Made by a program: the position numbers and the translations under genes. Source: Prevotellaceae bacterium (lineage in GTDB: Bacteria > Bacteroidota > Bacteroidia > Bacteroidales > UBA932). From it: a stretch of 10,754 nucleotides of DNA. Where the stretch lies: the NCBI GenBank assembly GCA_031273485.1, contig JAISRS010000053.1, forward strand, positions 1 through 10,754, given 5' to 3'. Below the pieces are notes generated by a model. The model was not told the DNA's origin. It was given only the letters and a program-made list of their open reading frames with translations, and ran no database searches. Below are positions 1-6,792 of this stretch, piece by piece. Every line of letters starts with the position of its first letter. Position 1 is the first letter of the stretch.

Positions 1-692
1 ATGAGATTGTTACTGTGTTGGATTTGTATCACGTTTCCTGTTTCCACCGTCCATTCCGACATAATTACCGTGCCTTCCAAAACTGCCAGCACAATGTCGT
101 CGGGCGAAGACACTATATCTACTCCGAGGTGATTTTCACCCATATCAAAACTTGAGGTGATTTTTCCTTTGAGAGGCGTTATAAAATGTATTTCCGAAAT
201 ATCGTTTTCCTTGTTCTGGGAGTTGGATTTGAAATTAAATTGCTCTTCTTTTTCAATTTGCGTCCGAAATATGGAATCTTGCCTCGACCTCACATCCTGA
301 AAAGTTTTTGTTGCAAAACTTGAATCCGGGGGATTTTGAAGAATTTGCGTACTGTTACCGGACAATACTCTTATCGAATTATTTACATAAACAGTCCATT
401 CGTTAATAACTTTTTCCAGAGAATCTGCTTTCAGGACATTATTTTGCATCATTTTACGGGTTGTTTCGTCCGGATAGCCGGGAATAAATTCTCTTATAGG
501 GGTAAACGCAATAAGAACCGTGGTTGCGGTAATCAGTATAACTATGGAAATAGCCAGCGCCACCAGCACTTCGCGTCCCTTGAGTTGAAAATGCAGAAAC
601 TCTTCGTAATTAGTATCATTATAAATACTCAACCGATATTTATCTGTCAGGTTTAATCCTTTAATATGCCACTTTATTTTCTTTTTGCCCAT
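1..692 (-). CDS. M23 family metallopeptidase, membrane-anchored (3' end outside the window)
   Basis: The frame opens with ATG at 692 and stays open to the window edge, giving 230 complete residues; the C-terminus is missing. Residues about 42-63 form one hydrophobic helix after a charged cytoplasmic start, so the protein is probably anchored in the inner membrane with its catalytic part in the periplasm. Directly after the helix comes IAFTPIREFIPGYP (61-74), a signature I know from Bacteroidales M23 proteins. A polar linker (about 75-165) precedes the LytM/M23 domain: FITPLKGKITSSF (170-182) and HLGVD (188-192), where H188 and D192 are the first two expected zinc ligands. The HxH motif lies beyond the edge. 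The family cleaves peptidoglycan cross-bridges, or acts as a regulator when degenerate; the visible ligands suggest an active enzyme. A good promoter lies just upstream. Family call is strong; substrate unknown. Confidence 0.88.
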   Translation of the reverse strand, partial: MGKKKIKWHIKGLNLTDKYRLSIYNDTNYEEFLHFQLKGREVLVALAISIVILITATTVLIAFTPIREFIPGYPDETTRKMMQNNVLKADSLEKVINEWTVYVNNSIRVLSGNSTQILQNPPDSSFATKTFQDVRSRQDSIFRTQIEKEEQFNFKSNSQNKENDISEIHFITPLKGKITSSFDMGENHLGVDIVSSPDDIVLAVLEGTVIMSEWTVETGNVIQIQHSNNL

Positions 693-710
693 TTGATATA
701 AAAAACGGCG

Positions 711-740
711 CAAATATACGTAAATTTTTTTGTTTACAAA
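711..740 (-). promoter_or_regulatory. Bacteroidetes-type promoter of the M23 gene
   Basis: Read on the minus strand, TTTG (740-737) is followed after 18 nt by TATATTTG (718-711). This matches the Bacteroides vegetative consensus of TTTG and TAnnTTTG at all defined positions, with spacing in the usual range. It ends 18 nt before the ATG at 692, so the 5' leader is very short. Confidence 0.65.
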
Positions 741-857
741 GAAATATTTATGATTTATCGGGGCAACCGCTCCAAAATGTGGAGTATGTCCGTTGCTGTT
801 GCCGTAGGTCTGCATGTCCGTATGTCCTTAAGCTAAAGCCCCCCGCTCGGCGCAGCC

Positions 858-959
858 GTCATTGCGAGGCGCAAGCCGAAGCAATCCAGAAAATTAAGGC
901 ATAAAATAAGGTGATATTCTGGATTGCTTCATTGTTCATTACTCGTTCCTACCAATGAC
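858..959. repeat. Imperfect REP-like palindrome
   Basis: Outer arms GTCATTG (858-864) and CAATGAC (953-959) enclose a perfect 14-bp inverted repeat, GAAGCAATCCAGAA (878-891) and its complement (917-930). The right end continues into CGCTACACCGAAC; the same CAATGACGCTACGCCGAAC end recurs at 1301-1319. I see no coding frame. It looks like a dispersed intergenic palindrome of a type I recall as common in Bacteroidota genomes, but copy number outside the window is unknown. Confidence 0.6.
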
Positions 960-979
960 GCTACACCGAACAGAGAGGT

Positions 980-1212
980 CGCCAAGTAGCCCGAAGGGCT
1001 TGATTTTCATAACCGCAGGTCATCGACCTGCGGAATATACAAACGATATACTTCTGCCTGAAAGGCAGGACTGAAACGTAAATTGAGATAATAATTAGTC
1101 CTGCCTTTGACTACGTCGAACTTACGTTTCTGGCTGTGGTGTGTGTGGGCGTTTCCGCCGGTCGATGACCTGGGGTTATGAAAATTAAGCCCTTCGGGCT
1201 GTCGCTACGCCG
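980..1212. repeat. Composite palindromic element, copy 1
   Basis: A nested palindrome about 230 bp long. From the outside in it holds CGCCAAGT, the hairpin AGCCCGAAGGGCT (988-1000) with its inverted partner at 1188-1200, the hairpin CCGCAGGTC-atc-GACCTGCGG (1013-1033) with a degraded partner around 1158-1175, then CTGCCTGAAAGGCAG (1054-1068). At the centre, GGCAGGACT (1064-1072) and AGTCCTGCC (1097-1105) bracket a 24-nt core. A second copy lies at 2995-3232. No coding frame is evident. It is either a non-autonomous mobile repeat or a structured intergenic element. Confidence 0.75.
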
Positions 1213-1331
1213 AAAATCGAGGCTGTCATTGCAATGAACTTCTGATATACGCACACTCGTCATTTCCCCTTGTTTGTTGCCTGCAATATAGGAACTGCCA
1301 ATGACGCTACGCCGAACGTGAGCGCTCCCAC

Positions 1332-1421
1332 TTTAAGGTCTTTAAGGTCTTTAAGGTCTTTAAGGTCTTTAAGGTCTTTAAGGTCTTTAAGGTCTTTAAG
1401 GACCTTAAAGACCTTAAAGTC
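1332..1421. repeat. 9-bp tandem repeat array that folds back on itself
   Basis: TTTAAGGTC occurs seven times in a row (1332-1394), then TTTAAGGAC (1395-1403), then two units in the opposite sense (CTTAAAGAC, CTTAAAGTC, to 1421). The turn creates a perfect palindrome, CTTTAAGGTCTTTAAGG (1385-1401), centre A1402, complement 1403-1419. The 9-bp period keeps all frames open, so apparent LRS or KDL repeat proteins here are artefacts of periodicity. It lies downstream of hemW. Confidence 0.85.
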
Positions 1422-1435
1422 CTTAGTACCCGCTA

Positions 1436-1470
1436 AAAACGCAGACCTGCCTTGTTGCAAGCAGGTCTGC
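1436..1470 (-). terminator. Probable Rho-independent terminator of hemW
   Basis: On the minus strand GCAGACCTGC (1470-1461) pairs perfectly with GCAGGTCTGC (1450-1441) across a 10-nt loop. It is followed at once by GTTTTT (1440-1435). A GC-rich 10-bp stem plus a short T run, about 47 nt past the hemW stop, fits an intrinsic terminator; the T run is short. Confidence 0.55.
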
Positions 1471-1516
1471 AAGCCGGGAGCAATCCGTAGGCTGGCGGGA
1501 CAGGGGGCTTACTTAT

Positions 1517-2635
1517 TCAGATTACTATGAAGTCCAGAATGATGCTGTCCGATATTAGAAAGTATTTTGACGGAATTTTATATGACCCGTCATAAATCAT
1601 TGTGCCTGCCGACAGGTGTTTATTTGCCTGTTCCTGAAACCTGTTTCCGAAGGGTTCGGGAATTGAGTTGAGATTTAGTCCTTTTTGTGTTCTCAGCGAA
1701 GTTAAAATACTTTCGTTATAATAATCTTTGTCCGATAATATTTCTGTTTCTTCGGGGATTACGCCTTGTTGAATGCTTTCTATATATTTGATGTTGTTTG
1801 CGATATTATTTTTTCTTGTTAAATATCCGTCGTAACTGTGGGCGGAAGGACCAATGCCCGTATATGCCTGCTTTTCCCAATATGCGGAATTGTGACGGGA
1901 CATAAATGCGGGAAGAGCGAAATTTGAAATTTCATAATGCACATATCCTGCCCGAAGGAGTTTTTCTTCCAATAATTTATATTGTAAATCACTTAGTTCA
2001 TCGTCGATTGGGGAGAAGGCGCCTTTTTCGGCTCTTTTGCCTAATATTGTTTTGTTTTCTATAGAAAGATGGTAGGCGGAGATATGCTGAACTCCAAGAT
2101 TAACCGCACACTCCAGATTATATTTCCATTCCTCCAAACTCATGCCCGGAAATCCGTAAATCAAATCAATGCCTATATTGTTAAATCCGGCTTTTTGGGC
2201 GTTTTCCACCGATTTTATTCCCTGACCGGCGGAATGACGGCGGTTCATTATCTGCAAATCTCTGTCGATAAACGATTGTAAACCTATGCTTAGTCTATTC
2301 ACGCCCATATCGGCAAGACGAGCAAGATAATCCGTTGCGAGATCGTCGGGATTTGCTTCAACAGTCCATTCTTCGGGGAATTTCGGGAAAAACAGAGAAA
2401 GCGCTTTATCCGACAGTTGTTTTATTTCATCAGCCCCATATACCGTGGGCGTGCCTCCGCCAAAATACAATGTATCGAAGCCTTTCTCCGGCAACGAGTT
2501 GTTCTCGGCTTTCATCTCCATCTCTCTCATCAGGCAATTCAACATTTCCCGCGTCCGCATGAGCGACACGCTGAAATGAAAATCACAGTACGAGCAAAGT
2601 TGCTTACAAAAAGGAATATGTATGTATAAACCCAT
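1517..2635 (-). CDS. hemW: Radical SAM family haem chaperone HemW
   Basis: A 372-residue protein, close to the family's usual length. The start is set at ATG 2635 because MGLYIHIPFC is the normal HemW N-terminus; an extension to a GTG at 2689 only translates the poly-T/ATCCACG repeat. The radical SAM motif is C10-x3-C14-x2-C17 (CKQLCSYC), which holds a 4Fe-4S cluster and binds S-adenosylmethionine. GGGTP (59-63), EANPDDL (93-99), GVNRLSIGLQSF (111-122) and DLIYGFPG (157-164) follow. HYEISNFA (233-240), SRHNSAYW (246-253) and GIGPSAHS (260-267) are typical of HemW. HemW proteins bind haem and are thought to deliver it to respiratory enzymes; older annotation as an oxygen-independent coproporphyrinogen III oxidase is usually wrong. 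The first cysteine motif and family signatures separate it only partly from HemN, but HemN is longer, near 450 residues. It stands alone, flanked by repeats, with a terminator downstream. Confidence 0.92.
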   Translation of the reverse strand: MGLYIHIPFCKQLCSYCDFHFSVSLMRTREMLNCLMREMEMKAENNSLPEKGFDTLYFGGGTPTVYGADEIKQLSDKALSLFFPKFPEEWTVEANPDDLATDYLARLADMGVNRLSIGLQSFIDRDLQIMNRRHSAGQGIKSVENAQKAGFNNIGIDLIYGFPGMSLEEWKYNLECAVNLGVQHISAYHLSIENKTILGKRAEKGAFSPIDDELSDLQYKLLEEKLLRAGYVHYEISNFALPAFMSRHNSAYWEKQAYTGIGPSAHSYDGYLTRKNNIANNIKYIESIQQGVIPEETEILSDKDYYNESILTSLRTQKGLNLNSIPEPFGNRFQEQANKHLSAGTMIYDGSYKIPSKYFLISDSIILDFIVI

Positions 2636-2655
2636 AAATCCACTATTTTTTCTTT

Positions 2656-2704
2656 CCACGTTTTTTTTATCCACGTTTTTTTTATCCACGTTTTTTTATC
2701 CACG
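2656..2704. repeat. Short poly-T / ATCCACG tandem repeat in the hemW leader
   Basis: CCACG recurs at 2656, 2671, 2686 and 2700, separated by runs of seven or eight T, a period of 14-15 bp. It begins about 20 bp upstream of the hemW ATG, so on the minus strand it reads as repeated GTGGATAAAAAAA in the leader. Long homopolymers of this kind are prone to slippage. Confidence 0.75.
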
Positions 2705-2897
2705 AATTACACGAATTGCACGAATTAAAAATCCTGCGGATTTTTTACGAATTACACGAATTAAATCCTGCGGATTTTTACGAATTACACGAATTAAATC
2801 CTGCGGATTTTTACGAATTACACGAATTAAATCCTGCGGATTTTTTACGAATTACACGAATTAAATCCTGCGGATTTTTTACGAATTGCACGAATTT
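2700..2897. repeat. 33-34-bp tandem repeat array containing small hairpins
   Basis: ATCCTGCGGAT occurs at 2731, 2765, 2798, 2831 and 2865 (spacings 34, 33, 33, 34), each followed by a T run and ACGAATTACACGAATTA. The AAATCC-tgc-GGATTT core forms a small hairpin. Flanking partial ACGAATT(A/G)CACGAATT units extend the array on both sides. There are no unique spacers, so it is not CRISPR, and predicted peptides across it are periodicity artefacts. Confidence 0.85.
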
Positions 2898-2930
2898 TTG
2901 TCACCAAATTAAACAAATTACACGAATTTT

Positions 2931-3281
2931 GGCTAAATCTTATTTTGAGGCGCTATTGTTTCCGGCTGCGCCGTAGCAATGCGAACGAAAAGGTCGCCAA
3001 GTAGCCCGAAGGGCTTAATTTTCATAACCGCAGGTCATCGACCTGCGGAAGTAACCTCCCGAATAACTGCCTGAAAGGCAGGACTAATTATTATTATTTC
3101 AATTTACGTTCCAGTCCTGCCTTTGACTACGTCGAACTTACGTTTCAGGCAGAAGTATATCGCTGTATATTCCGCAGGTCGTTGACCTGCGGTTATGAAA
3201 ATCAAGCCCTTCGGGCTATCGCTACGCAGAACGAAGGGTACATAGTCGTCTTACCATAGCGCCTCAAAATAAGATTTAGCC
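2931..3281. mobile_element. 351-bp MITE-like unit with 26-bp terminal inverted repeats
   Basis: The left end (2931-2956) begins GGCTAAATC and ends GGCGCTAT; the right end (3256-3281) is its exact 26-bp reverse complement. Between them lies composite palindrome copy 2. The unit sits inside ATCCACGAATT-type repeat sequence that continues on both sides, which suggests insertion. No transposase is encoded and no clean target-site duplication is visible (left flank AATTTT, right flank CAATTTTT), so a non-autonomous element is an inference. A third copy of the 26-bp end occurs at 4994-5019. Confidence 0.5.
2995..3232. repeat. Composite palindromic element, copy 2
   Basis: Same construction as the copy at 980-1212: CGCCAAGT (2995-3002), AGCCCGAAGGGCT (3003-3015, partner 3205-3217), CCGCAGGTC hairpins at 3028-3048 and 3172-3192, and central arms GGCAGGACT (3077-3085) and AGTCCTGCC (3113-3121). 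Both outer hairpins are intact here, whereas the right one is degraded in copy 1. The core between the central arms runs in the opposite orientation to that of copy 1. Confidence 0.75.
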
Positions 3282-3381
3282 CAATTTTTCTTTATCCACG
3301 AATTTCTTTCTGTGAAGATAAAAATCTGCGTCATCTGCGTGCTATCTATCATTCTTTATCCACAAATTCATAATTCATAAT

Positions 3382-4821
3382 TCAATTCATGTATTCTGTG
3401 ATATTTCCCGAAATCATCATAAGACTTATTTCGTCTGTTTTTGCGTTAAATTCCACATCCAGCAGTCGTTTTTCGGCGTCTTGAAGCGAGTTTTGGGCTT
3501 CGCGCATATCAATCCCAGCCAATTCGCCCAAGCGATAGCGTTGAGCGGCGACTTCAAAGTTTTCGCGGGCTGTTTTCAAGTTTTGCCTTTCTACTTTCAT
3601 CAAAACAAGATTATTATCGTAAGATGTGTATATTTCCAGCAAGGTCGCTTCTACGCTTTGAAGGATTTCTTTTTGTTCTAATTCTTTATTTTTTTTAGCT
3701 ATTTCGGCATTTTTTATTTCCCGTTTCCGGTTTCCGCCGTCGAACAAGTTCATGCCAAGCGTCAGTCCGAAATCCAATCCGTTGGTGTACGAACTTTTTA
3801 TAACGCCTTTATTATTGCGATTATAATTATAGTTATATCCTGATGTCAATTGCAGGTATGGCAAACTGTTGGAGCGTACAATTTTAAGTTCCTGTTCCGA
3901 GACTTTTATTTGTTTTGCGGCAAGCTGCAATTGCGTATTTTCTCCTGTGGTTTGTTCCAATAAATCGGTGTAATTGAGGGTGGGAAGCAGACTGATTGTG
4001 GAATCGGGAACAAGTTGTTCTCTGTTGAGTTCGCCCATTAGGGTTTTGAGTCTGATTTTCGACGAGAGTATTTGCTGTTTCTGGCGAACTAAGGCGGAAC
4101 TGTCGGCATTGAAATCGACCTGAGCCTGCAAGAGTTCCAGTTTGGAGCGCGAGCCTAATTCATAGTTGATTTTCACAATCCGCAAACGATCTTTCGATAC
4201 GCTGAGTATAAATTCCAGATTGTTTTTATGTTGTTCCTGTTGAACGAGGTAGTAATATTCCGAAGCGACATTTGCTATAAGGTTTTCTATTTCGAATCGG
4301 GTGTTTAGATCGCTAATTTCTTTCAGTTCTTTTAATTGTTCATACCTGGCATGTGATTTCATTCCCGAATAAATATCCCAGGATGCGTCCACCGAAGCCG
4401 AACCCGCATTGGACAGCTGTCCGTTTGTTTTTGCGTCGATGTTTGAGAAATCCGTAGAGCCATTGCTGTTCAATCCTCCTGCGTATCTTGCCGAAGCATC
4501 TACGGTGGGTAAAAATCCCGCATTGGCTTTTGTGTAATTATTTTTTGCTATTTCGTTTTCGTTTTTCACGATTTGCAGAGAATAATTGTTTTCCAGAGCA
4601 ATTTGCAAACATTCGCTTAAAGTGTTGATGTTTTGTGCCTGTGCAATCGTACAACCTGTGTAGAATATCAGTAATGCGAAAAGTTTTTTATAATGATTCG
4701 GCAATCTCTTCCGAGTAAATTTTCCGGTTTTTCCGGATTGTATCCGACTGTTTTGTTCGTCGTTTTCTATTTGTGTTTTAATATTTTCCCGTATGTGATA
4801 TAATGTTAATAACTGTTCCAT
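3382..4821 (-). CDS. TolC-family outer membrane efflux protein
   Basis: An outer-membrane channel protein of the TolC/OEP type, the exit duct of tripartite efflux or type I secretion systems. Numbering from the ATG at 4821 (479 residues), a hydrophobic stretch KKLFALLIFYTGCTIAQAQ (about 45-63) is the signal peptide, with likely cleavage after AQA. The two internal repeats of the family are clear: LPTVDASARY with WDIYSG (about 148-153) and YELGSRSKLELLQAQ (220-234), then LPYLQLTSGY, LFDGGNRK (359-366) and YRLGELAGIDMREAQ (429-443). The start is uncertain: about 44 residues before the hydrophobic core is long for a signal peptide. In-frame TTG codons at 4704 (preceded by GGAAGA, giving a normal short n-region) and 4842 are alternatives. 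No periplasmic adaptor, RND or ABC gene is adjacent in the window, so its partner is unknown. hemW lies about 750 bp downstream across repeats. Confidence 0.88.
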   Translation of the reverse strand: MEQLLTLYHIRENIKTQIENDEQNSRIQSGKTGKFTRKRLPNHYKKLFALLIFYTGCTIAQAQNINTLSECLQIALENNYSLQIVKNENEIAKNNYTKANAGFLPTVDASARYAGGLNSNGSTDFSNIDAKTNGQLSNAGSASVDASWDIYSGMKSHARYEQLKELKEISDLNTRFEIENLIANVASEYYYLVQQEQHKNNLEFILSVSKDRLRIVKINYELGSRSKLELLQAQVDFNADSSALVRQKQQILSSKIRLKTLMGELNREQLVPDSTISLLPTLNYTDLLEQTTGENTQLQLAAKQIKVSEQELKIVRSNSLPYLQLTSGYNYNYNRNNKGVIKSSYTNGLDFGLTLGMNLFDGGNRKREIKNAEIAKKNKELEQKEILQSVEATLLEIYTSYDNNLVLMKVERQNLKTARENFEVAAQRYRLGELAGIDMREAQNSLQDAEKRLLDVEFNAKTDEISLMMISGNITEYMN

Positions 4822-4930
4822 GTATAAATATGTTGAAACCAACTAATCAAATTTCTTTTTATTAAATCTGCTATGAAATTCGGTATTTTTAATGTGCTTT
4901 TTGCAAAATCCGATAACTATTTCCCAAGTG

Positions 4931-4959
4931 CAAATAAAATTTCGCAGATATTAGGCAAA
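4931..4959 (-). promoter_or_regulatory. Possible promoter of the tolC-family gene
   Basis: On the minus strand TTTG (4959-4956) is followed after 17 nt by TTTATTTG (4938-4931), which matches TAnnTTTG at all but the second position. It lies about 110 nt before the ATG at 4821. The match is incomplete, so this is tentative. Confidence 0.3.
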
Positions 4960-4993
4960 AATCATGCCGAAAGCGTCTTTTAATGATGAATGA

Positions 4994-5019
4994 GGCTAAA
5001 TCTTATTTTGAGGCGCTAT
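4994..5019 (+). repeat. Third copy of the 26-bp boundary repeat
   Basis: Identical over 26 bp to 2931-2956 (GGCTAAATC ... GGCGCTAT) and complementary to 3256-3281. It lies 15 bp before the first unit of the 118-bp hairpin array. At the far end of the array ATTTAGCC (5861-5868) is the complement of the first eight bases, a possible decayed partner. Confidence 0.8.
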
Positions 5020-5033
5020 GGATGGAGTTCCCC

Positions 5034-5850
5034 CCGTTCGGCGTAGCGTCTCGCTACGCCGAACGGGCGCTGCGTCCGCCAAGTCCCGCAGGGACGACAC
5101 TTTATTAACCGTAGGCGTAACCTACGGAAACAGAGCCGCGTCCGTTCGGCGTAGCGAGACGCTACGCCGAACGGGGGCTGCGTCCGCCAAGTCCCGCAGG
5201 GACGACACTTTATTAACCGTAGGTGGAGCGTAGGCGCAACCTACGGAAACAGAGCCGCGCCCGTTCGGCATAGAGTCTCGCTACGCCGAACGGGGGCTGC
5301 GTCCGCCAAGTCCCGCAGGGACGACACTTTATTAACCGTAGGTGGAGCGTAGCGCAACCTACGGAAAACGCGCCGGCCCCCGTTCGGCGTAGCGTCTCGC
5401 TACGCCGAACGGGCGCTGCGTCCGCCAAGTCCCGCAGGGATGACACTTTATTAACCGTAGGTGGAGCGTAGCGCAACCTACGGAAACAGAGCCGTCCCCG
5501 TTTGGCGTAGCGTCCCGCTACGCCGAACGTGGGCTGCGTCCGTCAAGTCCCGCAGGGACGACACTTTATTAACCGTAGGTGGAGCGTAGCGCAACCTACG
5601 GAAACAGAGCCGCGCCCGTTCGGCGTAGCGTCCGCCAAGTCCCGCAGGGACGACACTTTATTAACCGTAGGTGGAGCGTAGCGCAACCTACGGAAACAGA
5701 GCCGTCCCCGTTCGGCGTAGCGTTCCGCTACGCCGAACGGGGACTGCGTCCGCCAAGTCCCGCAGGGACGACACTTTATTAACCGTAGGCGCAACCTACG
5801 GAAACAGAGCCGCGCCCGTTCGGCGTAGCGTCTCGCTACCCCGAACGTAG
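5034..5850. repeat. Tandem array of about seven multi-hairpin units (92-119 bp)
   Basis: Units start at 5034, 5142, 5261, 5380, 5498, 5616 and 5708, with a partial eighth at 5816; spacings are 108, 119, 119, 118, 118, 92 and 108. A full unit holds a hairpin CCGTTCGGCGTAGCG-tct-complement (16-bp stem with the flanking C in unit 1, 5033-5067), then CGCCAAGT, the hairpin GTCCCGCAGGGAC, GACACTTTATTAA, and a hairpin CCGTAGG ... CCTACGG. The 92-bp unit has lost the right half of the first hairpin; the units at 5034 and 5708 have a shortened third hairpin. Open frames across it on both strands follow from the lack of stops in the unit and are not genes. Near-identity of units suggests recent amplification. 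Confidence 0.9.
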
Positions 5851-5868
5851 AAGACGCCCAATTTAGCC

Positions 5869-6040
5869 ATCTCCTCTATCAACATTCCTTCAATCACAAA
5901 AAACACACACTATATTTATATACATCAAAAAAAATATTCACAAAAATTTCAATCCTTCCATCCCTCTTAACCCTCTCATAATCCTGCAAATCCTTTAACC
6001 ATGCCGGTTCCGATTCCGACAAAAAAGACAATGCTAACAA
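5869..6040. other. AT-rich spacer without a recognised gene
   Basis: Between the hairpin array and the next promoter the sequence is AT-rich, with pyrimidine-rich stretches (TCCTTCCATCCCTCTTAACC) and a fragment, AATCCTGCAAATCCTTTAACC, of a sort I recall as common intergenic sequence in Bacteroidota. I see no convincing frame, RNA gene or hairpin here. Confidence 0.5.
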
Positions 6041-6044
6041 ATTT

Positions 6045-6079
6045 TTTGTGTTGTTGTTCAAAAATAATTACTACTTTTG
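6045..6079 (+). promoter_or_regulatory. Bacteroidetes-type promoter for the GA-tract / DUF6261 leader
   Basis: TACTTTTG (6072-6079) matches TAnnTTTG exactly and is followed by CGGCG. An upstream TTTG (6045-6048) is 23 nt away, at the long end of the usual range; TTG repeats at 6050-6057 give shorter alternatives. Transcription would start near 6086, about 70 nt before the ATG at 6156 and about 700 nt before the DUF6261 start. Confidence 0.5.
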
Positions 6080-6155
6080 CGGCGTTTTATTTTAATGAAA
6101 CTTTTAATAATATTTTTAACGAAGATTTTTTAACGAAAAGAGAAATTTAAAAAAA

Positions 6156-6755
<600 letters not shown>

Positions 6756-6792
6756 ATAAAATTTTATTCATTAATTATCAAATTTTTATCAC

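Noticed and set aside
336..656. Plus-strand frame of 106 codons inside the M23 gene
   Set aside because: It is the opposite strand of a well-supported M23 coding sequence and resembles nothing known.
1260..1530. LRS and KDL repeat peptides across the 9-bp array
   Set aside because: These are translations of a noncoding microsatellite in opposite directions, with no start context or conserved flanks.
2636..2689. N-terminal extension of HemW to a GTG at 2689
   Set aside because: The extra residues (MDKKNVDKKNVERKNSGF) encode the poly-T/ATCCACG repeat; the family start MGLYIHIPFC is at 2635.
2700..2897. CRISPR array in the 33-34-bp repeats
   Set aside because: Repeats are directly adjacent with no unique spacers and no cas genes are present.
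4873..4983. 36-codon plus-strand frame (MKFGIFNVLFAKSDNYF...)
   Set aside because: It is short, has no recognised family or promoter, and lies in the tolC-type upstream region. Chance is likely.
5018..5794. Several open frames on both strands across the 118-bp array
   Set aside because: The repeat unit lacks stops in these frames; the products are repeats of the unit with no family resemblance, and both strands are open at once.
5034..5850. Integron attC cassette array
   Set aside because: There is no integrase, no attC core sites and no cassette genes; the units are near-identical tandem copies.
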